Shown: one piece after another, positions 16,774 through 26,083 of the stretch
Layout of the letters: each line of letters opens with the position of its first letter
Position numbering within the stretch: the first letter of the stretch is position 1
DNA from: Actinocatenispora thailandica
Lineage (GTDB): Bacteria; Actinomycetota; Actinomycetes; Mycobacteriales; Micromonosporaceae
Length of the DNA: 64,000 nt
Assembly (NCBI RefSeq): GCF_016865425.1
Contig: NZ_AP023355.1
Span: 3,346,198-3,410,197, forward strand
Direction of reading: 5' to 3'
Translations under genes and position numbers: made by a program
Notes under the pieces: model-generated
What the model was told of the DNA's origin: nothing
Seen by the model: only the letters and a program-made list of their open reading frames with translations
The model's database searches: none

Positions 16774-17508
16774 TCAACTCACCAGCCCGGTCATCACCGC
16801 GACCGGTACGGATAGGAAGCCCACGGTGATCACGAGCGCCAGGGCGGTGGCGATCGTCTTGAAGGCCACGTTGCGGGCCGCGTTGTTGGCGCCGAGCGTC
16901 TGCGCCGCCGACCAGAAGCCGTGGTAGATGTGCAGGCACAGGGCGAGCATCGCGACGACGTAGATCAGCCCGATCCACCACACCTGGAAGTCGGCCACGA
17001 CGTTCTGGTACGGGTGGCCCGCCTCGCCACGCGGGTTCACCGCACCGACGGTCAGGTCCAGGATGTGCCAGACCACGAACAGCGCGAGGATGGCGCCGCC
17101 GTAGCGCATCGTGTTGGTGGCGAAGGTGGCCCGCCACGGCCGCTTCGACCGGTAGCGCTGCGGCCGGGCGTGCATGTCACGGTGCGTCAGCTGGATCGCC
17201 GAGACCACGTGCGCCACCAGGCAGGCCAGCAGCACCACCCGCTGGATCCACAGGTACCAGCTGTAGTGCAGGGCCGGCTCGCCGATCGTGCGCAGCCAGT
17301 GCGCGTAGCCGTTGAAGTCGGTCGGGCCGAAGAAGATCTTGAGGTTCCCGGCCATGTGCACGATCAGGAACAGCAGCATGATCACGCCGGTGGTGGCCAT
17401 GACCGCCTTCTTGCCGACGGTCGAGTGCCACAGCGTGCGGAGGGGTGAGGGGCGGGCTGCCCGGGTCGCTATTGCCACGTCCGACAACGGTAGGACCGGT
17501 TGTGCCAT
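16774..17508 (-). CDS. sdhC: Succinate dehydrogenase cytochrome b subunit
   Basis: A 244-residue protein with five hydrophobic helices (about residues 35-55, 80-105, 125-150, 170-195, 215-240). Histidines at helix ends ([24 protein letters not shown]) are suitable as heme ligands for a di-heme b558-type anchor. It reduces menaquinone. The ATG at 17508 lies 30 bp from an inverted repeat shared with the divergent LysR gene. As first gene of sdhCAB it sets expression of all three. No sdhD is present, consistent with the single-anchor class. Confidence 0.92.
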   Translation of the reverse strand: MAQPVLPLSDVAIATRAARPSPLRTLWHSTVGKKAVMATTGVIMLLFLIVHMAGNLKIFFGPTDFNGYAHWLRTIGEPALHYSWYLWIQRVVLLACLVAHVVSAIQLTHRDMHARPQRYRSKRPWRATFATNTMRYGGAILALFVVWHILDLTVGAVNPRGEAGHPYQNVVADFQVWWIGLIYVVAMLALCLHIYHGFWSAAQTLGANNAARNVAFKTIATALALVITVGFLSVPVAVMTGLVS

Positions 17509-17537
17509 GAGGTCCAAGACATGATCGCGCTGGACTC

Positions 17538-17554
17538 GATAGCCTCCAGCTATC
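17538..17554. promoter_or_regulatory. LysR-type binding site between sdhC and lysR
   Basis: GATAGC-CTCCA-GCTATC is a perfect 6-bp inverted repeat with a 5-bp spacer. It contains the T-N11-A pattern of LysR-type regulators. It lies 30 bp upstream of sdhC and 9 bp ahead of the lysR start, so it can act on both divergent genes. Confidence 0.7.
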
Positions 17555-17562
17555 GTGGAGCG

Positions 17563-18489
17563 GTGCAACTTCAGCAGCTCGCCTACTTCCTCGCCGTCGC
17601 GGAGACCCGGCACTTCACCCGCGCCGCCGAGATGGTGCACGTCGCCCAACCGTCGCTGTCCAAGCAGATCCGGGCGCTGGAACACGAAATGGGCGCTCCG
17701 CTGTTCAGCCGGGCGAGGGGCAACATCTCCCTCACCCCCGCCGGCGAGACGCTGTTGCCGCTGGCCAGGAGGATCCTGGCGGACGTCGACACGGCCCGGC
17801 TGGAGGTACAGGAGCTGGTCCAGCTGCGCTCCGGCCGGGTCCGGCTCGGCGCCACCCCGAGCCTGCTCACCGGCCTGCTGCCGGCCGTCCTGCGGGAGTA
17901 CCGCCGGCAGTATCCGGGCATCCGGTTGACCATCGAGGAGTCCGGCTCCCGCGATCTGGTCCGCGACCTGGCCGAGGGCGAGCTGGACGTGGCGCTGATC
18001 ATCCTGCCGGTGGCCGCCTCCGGCCCGGCCCTCGCCACCACCCCGCTGCTGCGGGAGGAACTCGTCGTCGCCTCCGCGATCGACGCGCCGCCACCCACCG
18101 ACGACAACGCGATGCGCATCACCGACCTGGAGGACCAGCCGCTGGTGATGTTCCGCCGCGGGTACGACCTGCGCGAGTTCACCGTGACCGCCTGCCACGA
18201 CGCCGGGTTCGAGCCGCGCTTCGCCATCGAGGGTGGCGAGATGGACGCGGTACTCGGCTTCGTCTCGGCCGGCCTCGGCCTCGCCGTGGTACCCAGCATG
18301 GTGGTCGCGGACAGCTTCCGGATCACCCCGTTCGCCCGGCCGGGACTGTCTCGCACCATCGGGCTGGCACACCGCAAGGACGTCCAGCCGCCGCGGGCCG
18401 CCCGCGCGCTGCGCGACGTGTTGCTCGGCTACCTCGACCAGGCGGCGCGCGCCGGCACCCTCCCCCGCGGTACCCGCCCGGTCGCCTGA
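17563..18489 (+). CDS. LysR-family transcriptional regulator
   Basis: A 308-residue protein. An N-terminal helix-turn-helix (LAYFLAVAETRHFTRAAEMV, QPSLSKQIRALEHEMG) is followed by a linker and a two-lobe co-inducer domain from about residue 90. The GTG at 17563 matches the usual LysR N-terminus (MQLQQLAYF); an upstream ATG at 17521 would put the operator inside the coding region, so it is rejected. Divergent placement and the 17-bp repeat suggest that it controls sdhCAB and itself. The co-inducer is not evident; a dicarboxylate would fit the context. Confidence 0.92.
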   Translation: MQLQQLAYFLAVAETRHFTRAAEMVHVAQPSLSKQIRALEHEMGAPLFSRARGNISLTPAGETLLPLARRILADVDTARLEVQELVQLRSGRVRLGATPSLLTGLLPAVLREYRRQYPGIRLTIEESGSRDLVRDLAEGELDVALIILPVAASGPALATTPLLREELVVASAIDAPPPTDDNAMRITDLEDQPLVMFRRGYDLREFTVTACHDAGFEPRFAIEGGEMDAVLGFVSAGLGLAVVPSMVVADSFRITPFARPGLSRTIGLAHRKDVQPPRAARALRDVLLGYLDQAARAGTLPRGTRPVA

Positions 18490-18547
18490 CGCCCGCGCTG
18501 ACGGGGGCCGGGTGACCGGGGTGGCGGCGATCACGAACAATCGCAGC

Positions 18548-19360
18548 ATGAGCGACTACACCGGCTGGCGGCCCGACCAGAACCCGGGCGCGACCGCGCC
18601 GACCGGCGGCTGGGGCTCCCCGACTCCGCCGCGGCCCCGGCGCCCCGCCTGGTTCCCCGCCGTGCTCGCGGTCGGCGCCGCGGCGCTGGTCGGCATTGTC
18701 GTGGTCAGCGTGGTCCTCGCCGTTGGCGGCGGCACCAGCGGCCAGCCCGGCGCCGGCGGCCGGACCCCGTCGCGCACCGCCACCCCGTCGGCCTCTGCCT
18801 CGGCCTCGGCCTCGGCGAAGACGTACAGCGCGCTGCCGAAGGAGTGCTCGATCGGCAGCAGCAAGCCGAAGCTGGTCGACGGCGCCAAGACGGACAAGAC
18901 CACCGACAAGGACCAGTGGGCGTGCTCCTGGGAGATCTTCCGCAGCGACAAGTGCGCCTACCTGCAGGTTCAGGTGACCAGGTCGGTCAGCTCCCGGGGC
19001 CCGATCGAGGACGCCAAGAGCAGCTTCGCCGACGACAAGTCGTACGCCGGCGAGGCCAACAACAAGTACGAGAAGGACCCGAAGGACATCTCCGGGCTCG
19101 GTGACGAGGCGTTCACCGCGAAGTACACCAACGTCGTCGTGTACGGCAACACCGAAGCCGACGCGAAGAGCTACCACCTGGGCGGCGCCTGGGTCGAGGC
19201 ACGCGCCGGGAACGTGGTCGTCTCGGTCAAGTGGGGCGGCGCCAGCTACGACGGCGCCAGCTCGGACGGCAAGTCCTACTCGGGCACCAACCTCGGCTAC
19301 TCGACCGCCGACAAGCAGGCCCGCGCGATCGTCAAGTACGTGCTCGGCCGGCTGTCCTGA
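18548..19360 (+). CDS. Membrane-anchored protein of unknown function
   Basis: A 270-residue protein. A Pro/Gly-rich cytoplasmic start (residues 1-35) is followed by one hydrophobic helix (about 38-62, WFPAVLAVGAAALVGIVVVS) and a Ser/Ala/Thr-rich stalk with a SASASASA run. The extracellular domain is soluble (about 95-270), with CSIGSS and WACSWE, where two cysteines may form a disulfide, and many Lys/Asp/Ser residues. The ATG at 18548 is the only good start. This architecture is common among actinobacterial single-pass envelope proteins related in style to DUF3558, but I do not recognise the family. The 19361-19579 stretch after it shows no gene. Confidence 0.75.
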   Translation: MSDYTGWRPDQNPGATAPTGGWGSPTPPRPRRPAWFPAVLAVGAAALVGIVVVSVVLAVGGGTSGQPGAGGRTPSRTATPSASASASASAKTYSALPKECSIGSSKPKLVDGAKTDKTTDKDQWACSWEIFRSDKCAYLQVQVTRSVSSRGPIEDAKSSFADDKSYAGEANNKYEKDPKDISGLGDEAFTAKYTNVVVYGNTEADAKSYHLGGAWVEARAGNVVVSVKWGGASYDGASSDGKSYSGTNLGYSTADKQARAIVKYVLGRLS

Positions 19361-19579
19361 CCTGAGGGCGGGTGCTGCTGCTCGCCGCCGGGGTTCGGGC
19401 CGCCCCGTGCTGCAACCCCCGCGCCGGAGGAACCGGCGAGGATCGGCGACCGGTACGAGCCGACGGGCCACCGGCACCGTCGACGACGGCCGGCTGCACC
19501 TGGACCCCGACCGGTACACCGGTGCTGGTGATCGCCCGCTGACCCGGTGCCGTGGCGGCGCCGGTGTGGCGCCGCAGTG

Positions 19580-19626
19580 CCGGCGCCCGCCACCGGTTCG
19601 GCACCCGGTCGGCGGGCGGGCGCCGG
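19580..19626 (-). terminator. Hairpin terminator of cmk-der
   Basis: CCGGCGCCCGCC (19580-19591) pairs perfectly with GGCGGGCGCCGG (19615-19626). Between them is a smaller ACCGG/CCGGT hairpin. It starts 2 bases after the der stop on the minus strand. There is no U-run, as usual at this GC content. Confidence 0.6.
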
Positions 19627-19627
19627 G

Positions 19628-21094
19628 TCAGTGCTTGCCGGACTTGTCGCCCCGGCGTTTGCGCGGCCGCACCGACAGCTGGATCGGGCTGCCGACGAAG
19701 CCGAAGTCCTCGCGCAGCCGCCGCTCCACGTACCGCACGTACGCCGCGTCCAGCGCGCCGGTGGTGAACAGCACGAACCGCGGCGGGCAGATCCCCGCCT
19801 GGGTGGCGAACAGGATCCGTGGCTGCCGACCTCCCCGTACCGGGTGCGGGTGCGCCTGCACCAGCTCGGTCACCCACTGGTTGAGCCGCCCGGTCGGTAC
19901 CCGGGTCTGCCAGCCGGCCAGCGCCGTGCGCATCGCCGGCGCGAGCTTGTCCACCGCCCGGCCGGTACGCGCCGAGATGTTGAGCCGCGGCGCCCAGGTG
20001 ATGCGGCGCAGGTCGCGCTCGATCTCGCGGGCCAGGAAGTAGCGGCGGTCCTCGTCGACCAGGTCCCACTTGTTGAAGGCGATGACCAGCGCCCGGCCGG
20101 CTTCCTCCACCTTGGTCAGGATCCGCTGGTCCTGCTCGGAGATCGGCTCGCTCGCATCCAGCAGCACCACGACCACCTCGGCCGCGTCGATCGCGGCGTT
20201 GGTGCGCAGGCTGGCGTAGTACTCGGTGCCGCTCGCGGTGCCGACCCGCTTGCGCAGCCCGGCGGTGTCCACCAGCTGCCAGGTCTGCCCGCCGATCTCG
20301 GCGAGTGAGTCGACCGGGTCGACGGTGGTCCCGGCGACGTTGTCGACGACCGCGCGGTCCTGTTTGGTCAGCTTGTTGAGCAGGCTCGACTTGCCCACGT
20401 TCGGCCGGCCGACCAGCGCGACCCGGCGCGGTCCGCCGGCACCAGGCTCCGCCGCGGCGGGCTGCTCCGGCAGCTTCGCCACCACCAGGTCGAGCAGGTC
20501 ACCGGAGCCGCGACCGTGCAGTGCCGAAACCGGCAGCGGTTCGCCCAGCCCGAGCGACCACAGCGCCGCCGCGTCCGACTCCAGCCGGGTGTTGTCGATC
20601 TTGTTGGCGACCAGCAGCACCGGCTTGCCGCCGCGCTGCAGCACCCGGGCCGCCGCCTCGTCGGTGTCGGTGCTGCCGACGACGCCGTCGACGACCAGTA
20701 CCACCACATCGGCGGCCTGCATCGCGGACTCGGCCTGCGCCGCGATGGCCGCCGCGCGGCCTTTCGCGTCGGGCTCCCAGCCGCCGGTGTCCACCACGGT
20801 GAACGGCCGGCCGTTCCAGGACGCGTCGTAGGCCACCCGGTCCCGGGTGACCCCCGGGGTGTCCTGGACGACCGCCTGCCGGCGCCCGATGATCCGGTTG
20901 ACCAGGGTCGACTTGCCGACGTTGGGCCGGCCGACGACCGCCACCACCGGCACCGGCCCGGTCGGCTGGTCCGGCAGCGCGAGGCCGGGCGCGCCGAAAC
21001 CGTCGTCGGACAGCAGGTCGAACTCCCCGTCGTACGCCGCCGGGTCCGGCGCGTGGCCGGCGTCCCGGGAGTCCGGCGGTACCGCGCCGGTCAT
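19628..21094 (-). CDS. der: Ribosome-assembly GTPase Der (EngA)
   Basis: A 488-residue protein with two tandem GTPase domains. G1 motifs are GRPNVGKST and [10 protein letters not shown]3 motifs are DTGGW and DTAGL; G4 motifs are NKID and NKWD. A C-terminal KH-like domain follows (about 400-480). It acts in 50S subunit assembly. About 45 acidic residues precede the first domain, longer than in E. coli but usual in actinobacteria. The ATG at 21094 overlaps the cmk stop (ATGA), so the two are translationally coupled. It is the end of the conserved scpAB-rluB-cmk-der block. Confidence 0.97.
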   Translation of the reverse strand: MTGAVPPDSRDAGHAPDPAAYDGEFDLLSDDGFGAPGLALPDQPTGPVPVVAVVGRPNVGKSTLVNRIIGRRQAVVQDTPGVTRDRVAYDASWNGRPFTVVDTGGWEPDAKGRAAAIAAQAESAMQAADVVVLVVDGVVGSTDTDEAAARVLQRGGKPVLLVANKIDNTRLESDAAALWSLGLGEPLPVSALHGRGSGDLLDLVVAKLPEQPAAAEPGAGGPRRVALVGRPNVGKSSLLNKLTKQDRAVVDNVAGTTVDPVDSLAEIGGQTWQLVDTAGLRKRVGTASGTEYYASLRTNAAIDAAEVVVVLLDASEPISEQDQRILTKVEEAGRALVIAFNKWDLVDEDRRYFLAREIERDLRRITWAPRLNISARTGRAVDKLAPAMRTALAGWQTRVPTGRLNQWVTELVQAHPHPVRGGRQPRILFATQAGICPPRFVLFTTGALDAAYVRYVERRLREDFGFVGSPIQLSVRPRKRRGDKSGKH

Positions 21095-21798
21095 GGCGCC
21101 TCGACCCCGGCCGGGGCGTGCGCGGACAGCAGCCCGAGCAGCCGGTCGACGACCTGGTCGATCGACTCGTACGTGGTGTCCAGGGCGATCGCGCCGTCCG
21201 CGGCGGCGAGCGGTGTGGTCACCTTCGAATCGGCGGTGTCGCGGCGCTGCAGGTCGGCCGCGGTGGCCGCGACGTCCGCCGCGGTCTCGGCGCTGCGTCG
21301 ACGGGCCCGCTCGGCCGGATCGGCGGTCAGGAACACCTTCAGCTCCGCATCGGGCGCCACCACGGCACCGATGTCGCGACCCTCCACCACGATGCCGCCG
21401 ACGTCGCGGGCGGCGTCGATCAGCCGGCGCTGCTCGGCGATCAGGTGCGCGCGCACCGCCGGCACGCCGGACACCGCGGACACCGCCCCGGTGACCTCGG
21501 GGCCCCGGATGGCGGCGTCCACCGGGACGTCACCGACCCGGACCGACACCGCGGTCGGATCGGTGGTGATGGACAGGGCGGCCGACCGGACGCAGGCCGC
21601 GACCTCGTCGGCGTCGCTGAGCGGCACGCCGGCGGCCAGCACCGCCCAGGTGGCCGCCCGGTACATCGCCCCGGTGTCCAGGTAGCCGGCGCGAAGCGCG
21701 ACGGCCAGCCGCTTGGCCACGGTCGACTTTCCGGAGCCGGACGGCCCGTCGATCGCGACCACGCCGTGAAACGGCGTCCGATTGCTGTCGGTCTGCAC
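21091..21798 (-). CDS. cmk: Cytidylate kinase
   Basis: A 235-residue protein. The P-loop GPSGSGKST lies near residue 18, followed by [13 protein letters not shown] (CMP-binding), [11 protein letters not shown] and a LID with RARRRSAE. It phosphorylates CMP and dCMP with ATP. The GTG at 21798 is preferred because GGGAGG sits 6-7 bases upstream. The gene is normally cotranscribed with rluB upstream, but here a 7-kb block of opposite orientation lies between them, so it needs its own promoter; one is proposed at 22024-22052. Confidence 0.95.
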   Translation of the reverse strand: MQTDSNRTPFHGVVAIDGPSGSGKSTVAKRLAVALRAGYLDTGAMYRAATWAVLAAGVPLSDADEVAACVRSAALSITTDPTAVSVRVGDVPVDAAIRGPEVTGAVSAVSGVPAVRAHLIAEQRRLIDAARDVGGIVVEGRDIGAVVAPDAELKVFLTADPAERARRRSAETAADVAATAADLQRRDTADSKVTTPLAAADGAIALDTTYESIDQVVDRLLGLLSAHAPAGVEAP

Positions 21799-22023
21799 CG
21801 CTGTCCTCCCTGGACATGCCGTCAATCTGCTGGCGCCTGGCCGCAGCCGCACCGCCCCGTCGGGCCGGCCGGCGGCACGCCGACCGGTCGCTGCCGGCGC
21901 CGGACACCACCAGCGAGTCTACGGAGCGCCCCGGATGCACCGAGCACCGCGCCGCCGGGTGGCGCGCGGCCCGATCGGCCAGGTCCCGGCGGCGAGGTGG
22001 CGAACCGGTTCACCTCAATGCCG

Positions 22024-22052
22024 GACCTACCCCGGGTCGTCGCCGTTTTCAA
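22024..22052 (-). promoter_or_regulatory. Candidate promoter of cmk-der
   Basis: On the minus strand TTGAAA (22047-22052), a 17-bp spacer and TAGGTC (22024-22029). This leaves a leader of about 220 bases before cmk, and the rest of 21799-22023 shows no gene. Confidence 0.45.
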
Positions 22053-22114
22053 AGCTCGAAGGCCGGTCGGCCGAGAGTTGACGAAACCGCTACGAAAATT
22101 GACTTGCACAGGGA

Positions 22115-22143
22115 TTGCGCAGCACTCCGGACCGCTCTAATCT
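22115..22143 (+). promoter_or_regulatory. Candidate promoter of the ABC importer operon
   Basis: TTGCGC (22115-22120), a 17-bp spacer and TAATCT (22138-22143). The leader to the ATG at 22356 is about 205 bases and contains no obvious gene; no terminator-like structure was identified in it. Confidence 0.5.
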
Positions 22144-22355
22144 CCTTCTACCAGCTCAGGTCGGATCGTATCCGAGCACGTCTTTTACCGTGCCCGGCGC
22201 GGACTCGGTGGCGTGTCGTCATTTCTTGAAGCCACGATGACGCGGCGGAACCGGTGTTCGTGCGCCCGTAGCCCGCATTCATGGTGCTCTCATTCCAGCT
22301 CATTGCTGAACCGGTCAACCACAAAACGTAGCGGCTCCGTGGAGGAGGCAGCACG

Positions 22356-24119
22356 ATGACCGAGAAATCCGCACCACAGACCACCCGCCGACAGTTTCTC
22401 GCCGGGGTGTCGTTGGCCGGAGCCGGCGCCGCGTTCGGCGGCACCCTGCTCACCGGTTGCGGCAGCGGCGGCAGCGCCGGCGGCAAGCGCGGCAAGACCC
22501 TGTTCGTGGCCGGCTTCCAGTGGTCCCCGCCCACCACGTTCAACCCGCTCAACCCCAACGCCGGCTGGCCCACCGCGCAGGACAACATGCAGCTGGTCTT
22601 CGAGACGCTGTTCGGGTTCAACCTGCTCAACGGCAAGCTGGAGCCGCAGCTGGGCAGCAAGCTCACCGCGCCGGACGACCACACCCTGCAGGTCGCGCTG
22701 CAACCGAAGGCGACCTGGCAGGACGGCAAACCGGTCACCGCGGACGACGTGGTCTACACGCTGGAGCTGGCCAAGAGCCACCCCGAGGTGCCGTTCGGGG
22801 CGTTCTTCGAGTACGCGAAGTCGGTCACCGCGACCGACCCGCACACCGTGACGATCGAGCTCGACGCGAAGCAACCCAACCCCGGCATGGTCAAGTCGTC
22901 GCTCGCGACGGTGTACATCATGCCCAAGCACATCTGGGCGCCGATCGAGCAGAAGACCAAGCAGCTGTCCGAGTACCCGGTGACCAAACCGGTCGGCTCC
23001 GGCCCGTACCAGCTGGACAAGTACTCCGCCTCGCAGCTGGCGTACACCCGCAACGACAAGTACTGGGGCAAGGCGGTGCGCGGCAAGCTGCCCGTACCGC
23101 AGTACCTGGTGCACCCGATCTTCAAGGACAACAGTGCCGGCAACCTCGCGTTCGAACGCGGCGAGGTGGACGTGATGCAACAGTTCACGCCGGAGATCTG
23201 GAAGATGTGGCAGGACAAGCACGAGCCGGTCGGCACCTGGTACGACAAGGCGCCGTACCAGGTGCCCGGGTCGATCCCGATGCTGGTGGTGAACACCACC
23301 AAGAAGGGGTTGGACAATCCGAAGGTGCGCCGGGCGCTCGCGTTCGCGATCGACTACGCCCGGATCGCGAAGACCGCGATGTCGCAGTACTCCGATCCGG
23401 CCCAGTCCAGCGTGATCCTCCCCCGCGGTGTGGAGGAGCAGTACTTCGACGCGCAGAACGTCGCGCAGCACGGCTGGAAGTACGACCCGGCGCAGGCTCG
23501 GTCGATCCTGGAGAACGAGCTCGGCGCGAAGAAGGGCTCCGACGGGGTGTATCGGCTGCCCGACGGCACCCGGCTCGGCCCGTGGTCCGCGCAGACCCCG
23601 ACCGGCTGGTCGGACTGGCAGACCGCGCTGCAGGTGGTGGCGGAGAGCACCAAGGCGGCCGGCTTCGACATCTCGACGAAGTTCCCGCAGCAGGCGCAGA
23701 CCACCACCGCGGTGCAGAACGGCAACTTCGACCTGGCCTGCTGGTACGTGGCCGGGGTGAGCGCGGCGAGCCCGTGGCAGCGGTTCCGGGACGTGCTCGA
23801 CTCGCGCGGCGTGTCGAAGCCGGGCACGTCGGCGTTCTACAACTACGGCCGGTTCCACGACTCGCGAGTGGCGCCGCTGCTGGACAAGGCCGCCACCCAG
23901 ACCGGCGACGCGGCCAAGCAGACCTACGGCGAGCTGGACCGCATCTTCATGGCCAACGCACCGATGATCCCGCTGGTGTACCGGCCGCTGGACTTCTACG
24001 AGTTCAACACCAAGACCTGGAGCGGCTTCCCCACCGCGAAACATCCCACCGGGCCACCGCAGTTCCGCGGTGCCGGCATCGACTGGCTCTACGACCTCAA
24101 GCCCACCACGAAGTCATGA
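22356..24119 (+). CDS. ABC importer substrate-binding lipoprotein (SBP_bac_5)
   Basis: A 587-residue protein. The N-terminus combines a twin-arginine signal (TTRRQFLAG, Arg11-Arg12) with a lipobox (LLTGC, Cys35), so it is a Tat-exported lipoprotein. The body has the family-5 solute-binding marks: an EPQLGSKLTAPDDHTLQVAL-like strand (partly quoted), TWQDGKPVTADDVVYTLE, and a late RALAFAIDYARIAKT. The family binds peptides, nickel or oligosaccharides. It is first in a five-gene operon with two permeases and two ATPases. The Tat signal and long form resemble actinobacterial oligosaccharide binders, but the substrate is not proven. The ATG at 22356 follows GGAGGAGG. Confidence 0.93.
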   Translation: MTEKSAPQTTRRQFLAGVSLAGAGAAFGGTLLTGCGSGGSAGGKRGKTLFVAGFQWSPPTTFNPLNPNAGWPTAQDNMQLVFETLFGFNLLNGKLEPQLGSKLTAPDDHTLQVALQPKATWQDGKPVTADDVVYTLELAKSHPEVPFGAFFEYAKSVTATDPHTVTIELDAKQPNPGMVKSSLATVYIMPKHIWAPIEQKTKQLSEYPVTKPVGSGPYQLDKYSASQLAYTRNDKYWGKAVRGKLPVPQYLVHPIFKDNSAGNLAFERGEVDVMQQFTPEIWKMWQDKHEPVGTWYDKAPYQVPGSIPMLVVNTTKKGLDNPKVRRALAFAIDYARIAKTAMSQYSDPAQSSVILPRGVEEQYFDAQNVAQHGWKYDPAQARSILENELGAKKGSDGVYRLPDGTRLGPWSAQTPTGWSDWQTALQVVAESTKAAGFDISTKFPQQAQTTTAVQNGNFDLACWYVAGVSAASPWQRFRDVLDSRGVSKPGTSAFYNYGRFHDSRVAPLLDKAATQTGDAAKQTYGELDRIFMANAPMIPLVYRPLDFYEFNTKTWSGFPTAKHPTGPPQFRGAGIDWLYDLKPTTKS

Positions 24120-24149
24120 GCGCCCGGCGGAGGTGGTGAGGGGGTGTTC

Positions 24150-25157
24150 ATGAGCCTGCCGCGGTACCTGGGGCGCAAGGCGGCGTGGTATCTCGGTGCG
24201 CTGCTGGTGGCGATCCTGCTCAACTTCCTGCTGCCGCGACTCATCCCGGGCAACCCGGTCGACACGATCGTGTCGTCGCTGTCGCGCGGTGGTGTGGAGG
24301 GCAGCCAGCTGCACGCCATCCACGCCCACTACGTGCACGAGTTCGGCCTGGACAAGCCGCTGTGGCAGCAGTTCGTGGTCTACCTGGGCCACCTGGCGCA
24401 CGGCGACCTGGGCGTCTCGTTCGCCCAGTCGCCGGCGACCGTACAGGGGCTGATCGGGCAGGCGCTGCCGTGGAGCATCGCGCTGCAGCTGCCGGCGATC
24501 CTGATCGGCTGGCTGGTGGGCAACGTGCTCGGCGCGCTCGCCGCGTACCGCGGCGGCTGGTTCGACCGCGGCGCGTTCCTCGGCTCGCTGTTCACCTCGT
24601 CGATGCCGTACTACTGCGTGGCGATCCTCCTGCTCTACCTGCTCGCGGTGGTGATCCCGGTGCTGCCGCCCTCGGGCGGCTACTCGTTCGGCAACTCGCC
24701 GGAGCTGTCCGCCGCGTTCGTCTCCGATGCGCTGACGCACTACTGGTTGCCGTTCCTGTCCCTGGTGATCGTGTTCGTCGGCGGCCAGGCGGTCGGCATG
24801 CGGTCGATGGCGGTGTACGAGCTGGGCAGCGACTACGTCAACTACGACCGGGGGCTGGGGCTGCGGGACCGGACGATCGTCCGGTACATCTTCCGTAACG
24901 CGATGCTGCCGCAGGTCACCGGGCTCGCGCTGTCGATCGGGACGCTGGTCGGCGGCGCCCTGATCACCGAGATCGTGTTCTCCTACCCGGGTGTGGGCAC
25001 CCTGTTGTTCACCGCGATCAGCCAGAACGACTACCCGGTGGTGACCGGTCTGACGCTGCTGATCGCGGTGGCGGTGCTGGTCGCGAACTTCTGCGTCGAG
25101 GTCGCGTACGGCATCATCGATCCGCGCATCCGGGCCAGCAGCCGAGGTGACCGCTGA
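24150..25157 (+). CDS. ABC importer permease (DppB-like)
   Basis: A 335-residue inner-membrane protein with about six helices. The N-terminal helix AAWYLGALLVAILLNFLLPR and the following LIPGNPVDTI are typical of DppB/OppB. The cytoplasmic EAA-like loop YVNYDRGLGLRDRTIVRYIF docks onto the ATPase. The start at 24150 is chosen over a GTG at 24144 because GAGGGGG is 5 bases ahead. Its stop overlaps the next ATG. It forms the channel with the following permease. Confidence 0.93.
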   Translation: MSLPRYLGRKAAWYLGALLVAILLNFLLPRLIPGNPVDTIVSSLSRGGVEGSQLHAIHAHYVHEFGLDKPLWQQFVVYLGHLAHGDLGVSFAQSPATVQGLIGQALPWSIALQLPAILIGWLVGNVLGALAAYRGGWFDRGAFLGSLFTSSMPYYCVAILLLYLLAVVIPVLPPSGGYSFGNSPELSAAFVSDALTHYWLPFLSLVIVFVGGQAVGMRSMAVYELGSDYVNYDRGLGLRDRTIVRYIFRNAMLPQVTGLALSIGTLVGGALITEIVFSYPGVGTLLFTAISQNDYPVVTGLTLLIAVAVLVANFCVEVAYGIIDPRIRASSRGDR

Positions 25158-26083
25158 TGTCCACCGCACGCTTCTCCACCCGGTTCTACGTGGCGGCCGG
25201 CATCGTCGCCGCGGTCCTGCTGTTCGGACTGGTCGCGCCGCTGGTGTTCCGCACCCACCAGGTCGGCGACGTGGTCGGCGGCCTGTACGACCACCCCAGC
25301 GGGCACGCTTGGCTGGGTACCGACAACCTCGGTCACGACGTGTTCACCAACCTGATGTACGGCACCCGCACCTCGCTGGTGATCGGTCTGGTGGCGGGCG
25401 CGATCGCCACCCTGCTCGGGGTGGCGATCGGTACCCTCGCCGGCTATCGCGGCGGCGCCGTCGAGGAGGGGTTGATGGGTTTCACCAACGTGATCCTGGC
25501 GATCCCGTCGATCGTGGTGCTGGTACTGATCTCCATCGCGCTGGGCACCCGATCCACGGTGACCCTCGCGATCGTGCTGGCGGTCACCAGCTGGCCGTGG
25601 ACCGCCCGCGCGGTGCGCGCCCAGGCGTCCAGCGTCCGTACCCGCGAGCACCTGGACGTGGCCCGGCTGTCCGGCGCCGGCACGTTCTCGCTGATCTGCT
25701 ACGACGTGGTGCCGTACATGCTGTCCTACATCTGCATGGCGTTCGTGTTGCAGGTCTCCGGCGCGGTGCTCAACGAGGCGGCGCTGTCGATGCTCGGCCT
25801 CGGCCCGTCCGGCGGGGTGTCGCTGGGCATCATGCTGCACTGGGCGCTCGCCTGGGAGTCGGTACGCACCGGCGCCTGGTGGGCGTTCGTCCCGCCGACG
25901 CTGATGCTGACGTTGCTCGCGTTCGCGCTGCTGATGTTGCAGTCCAGCCTGGACGAGGTGTTCAACCCGCGGCTGCGCCGGCACGCCGGTACCGCACGCC
26001 GCCGCCGGCCCGGACGGCGCGCCCCGGTGACCCCGCCGGCGCCGCCGGCGCGGCGGCCGGTACCGGAAGGAGCGGCGGAATGA
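25157..26083 (+). CDS. ABC importer permease (DppC-like)
   Basis: A 308-residue protein with about six helices. The periplasmic start HAWLGTDNLGHDVFTNLMYG is the DppC/OppC signature. The EAA loop reads REHLDVARLSGAGTFSLI. The C-terminus ends in an Arg/Pro-rich tail of about 40 residues (RRHAGTARRRRPGRR), longer than usual. The ATG shares its first base with the stop of the upstream permease, and the gene overlaps the ATPase gene by 4 bases. Partner of the 24150 permease. Confidence 0.93.
   Translation: MSTARFSTRFYVAAGIVAAVLLFGLVAPLVFRTHQVGDVVGGLYDHPSGHAWLGTDNLGHDVFTNLMYGTRTSLVIGLVAGAIATLLGVAIGTLAGYRGGAVEEGLMGFTNVILAIPSIVVLVLISIALGTRSTVTLAIVLAVTSWPWTARAVRAQASSVRTREHLDVARLSGAGTFSLICYDVVPYMLSYICMAFVLQVSGAVLNEAALSMLGLGPSGGVSLGIMLHWALAWESVRTGAWWAFVPPTLMLTLLAFALLMLQSSLDEVFNPRLRRHAGTARRRRPGRRAPVTPPAPPARRPVPEGAAE

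Noticed and set aside
17500-17562. Longer LysR start at ATG 17521 or 17500
   Set aside because: The added residues do not match LysR proteins and would cover the GATAGC/GCTATC operator.
19361-19579. Possible gene remnant reading DDGRLHLDPDRYT
   Set aside because: Short, no start with ribosome site, and no recognisable family; treated as non-coding.
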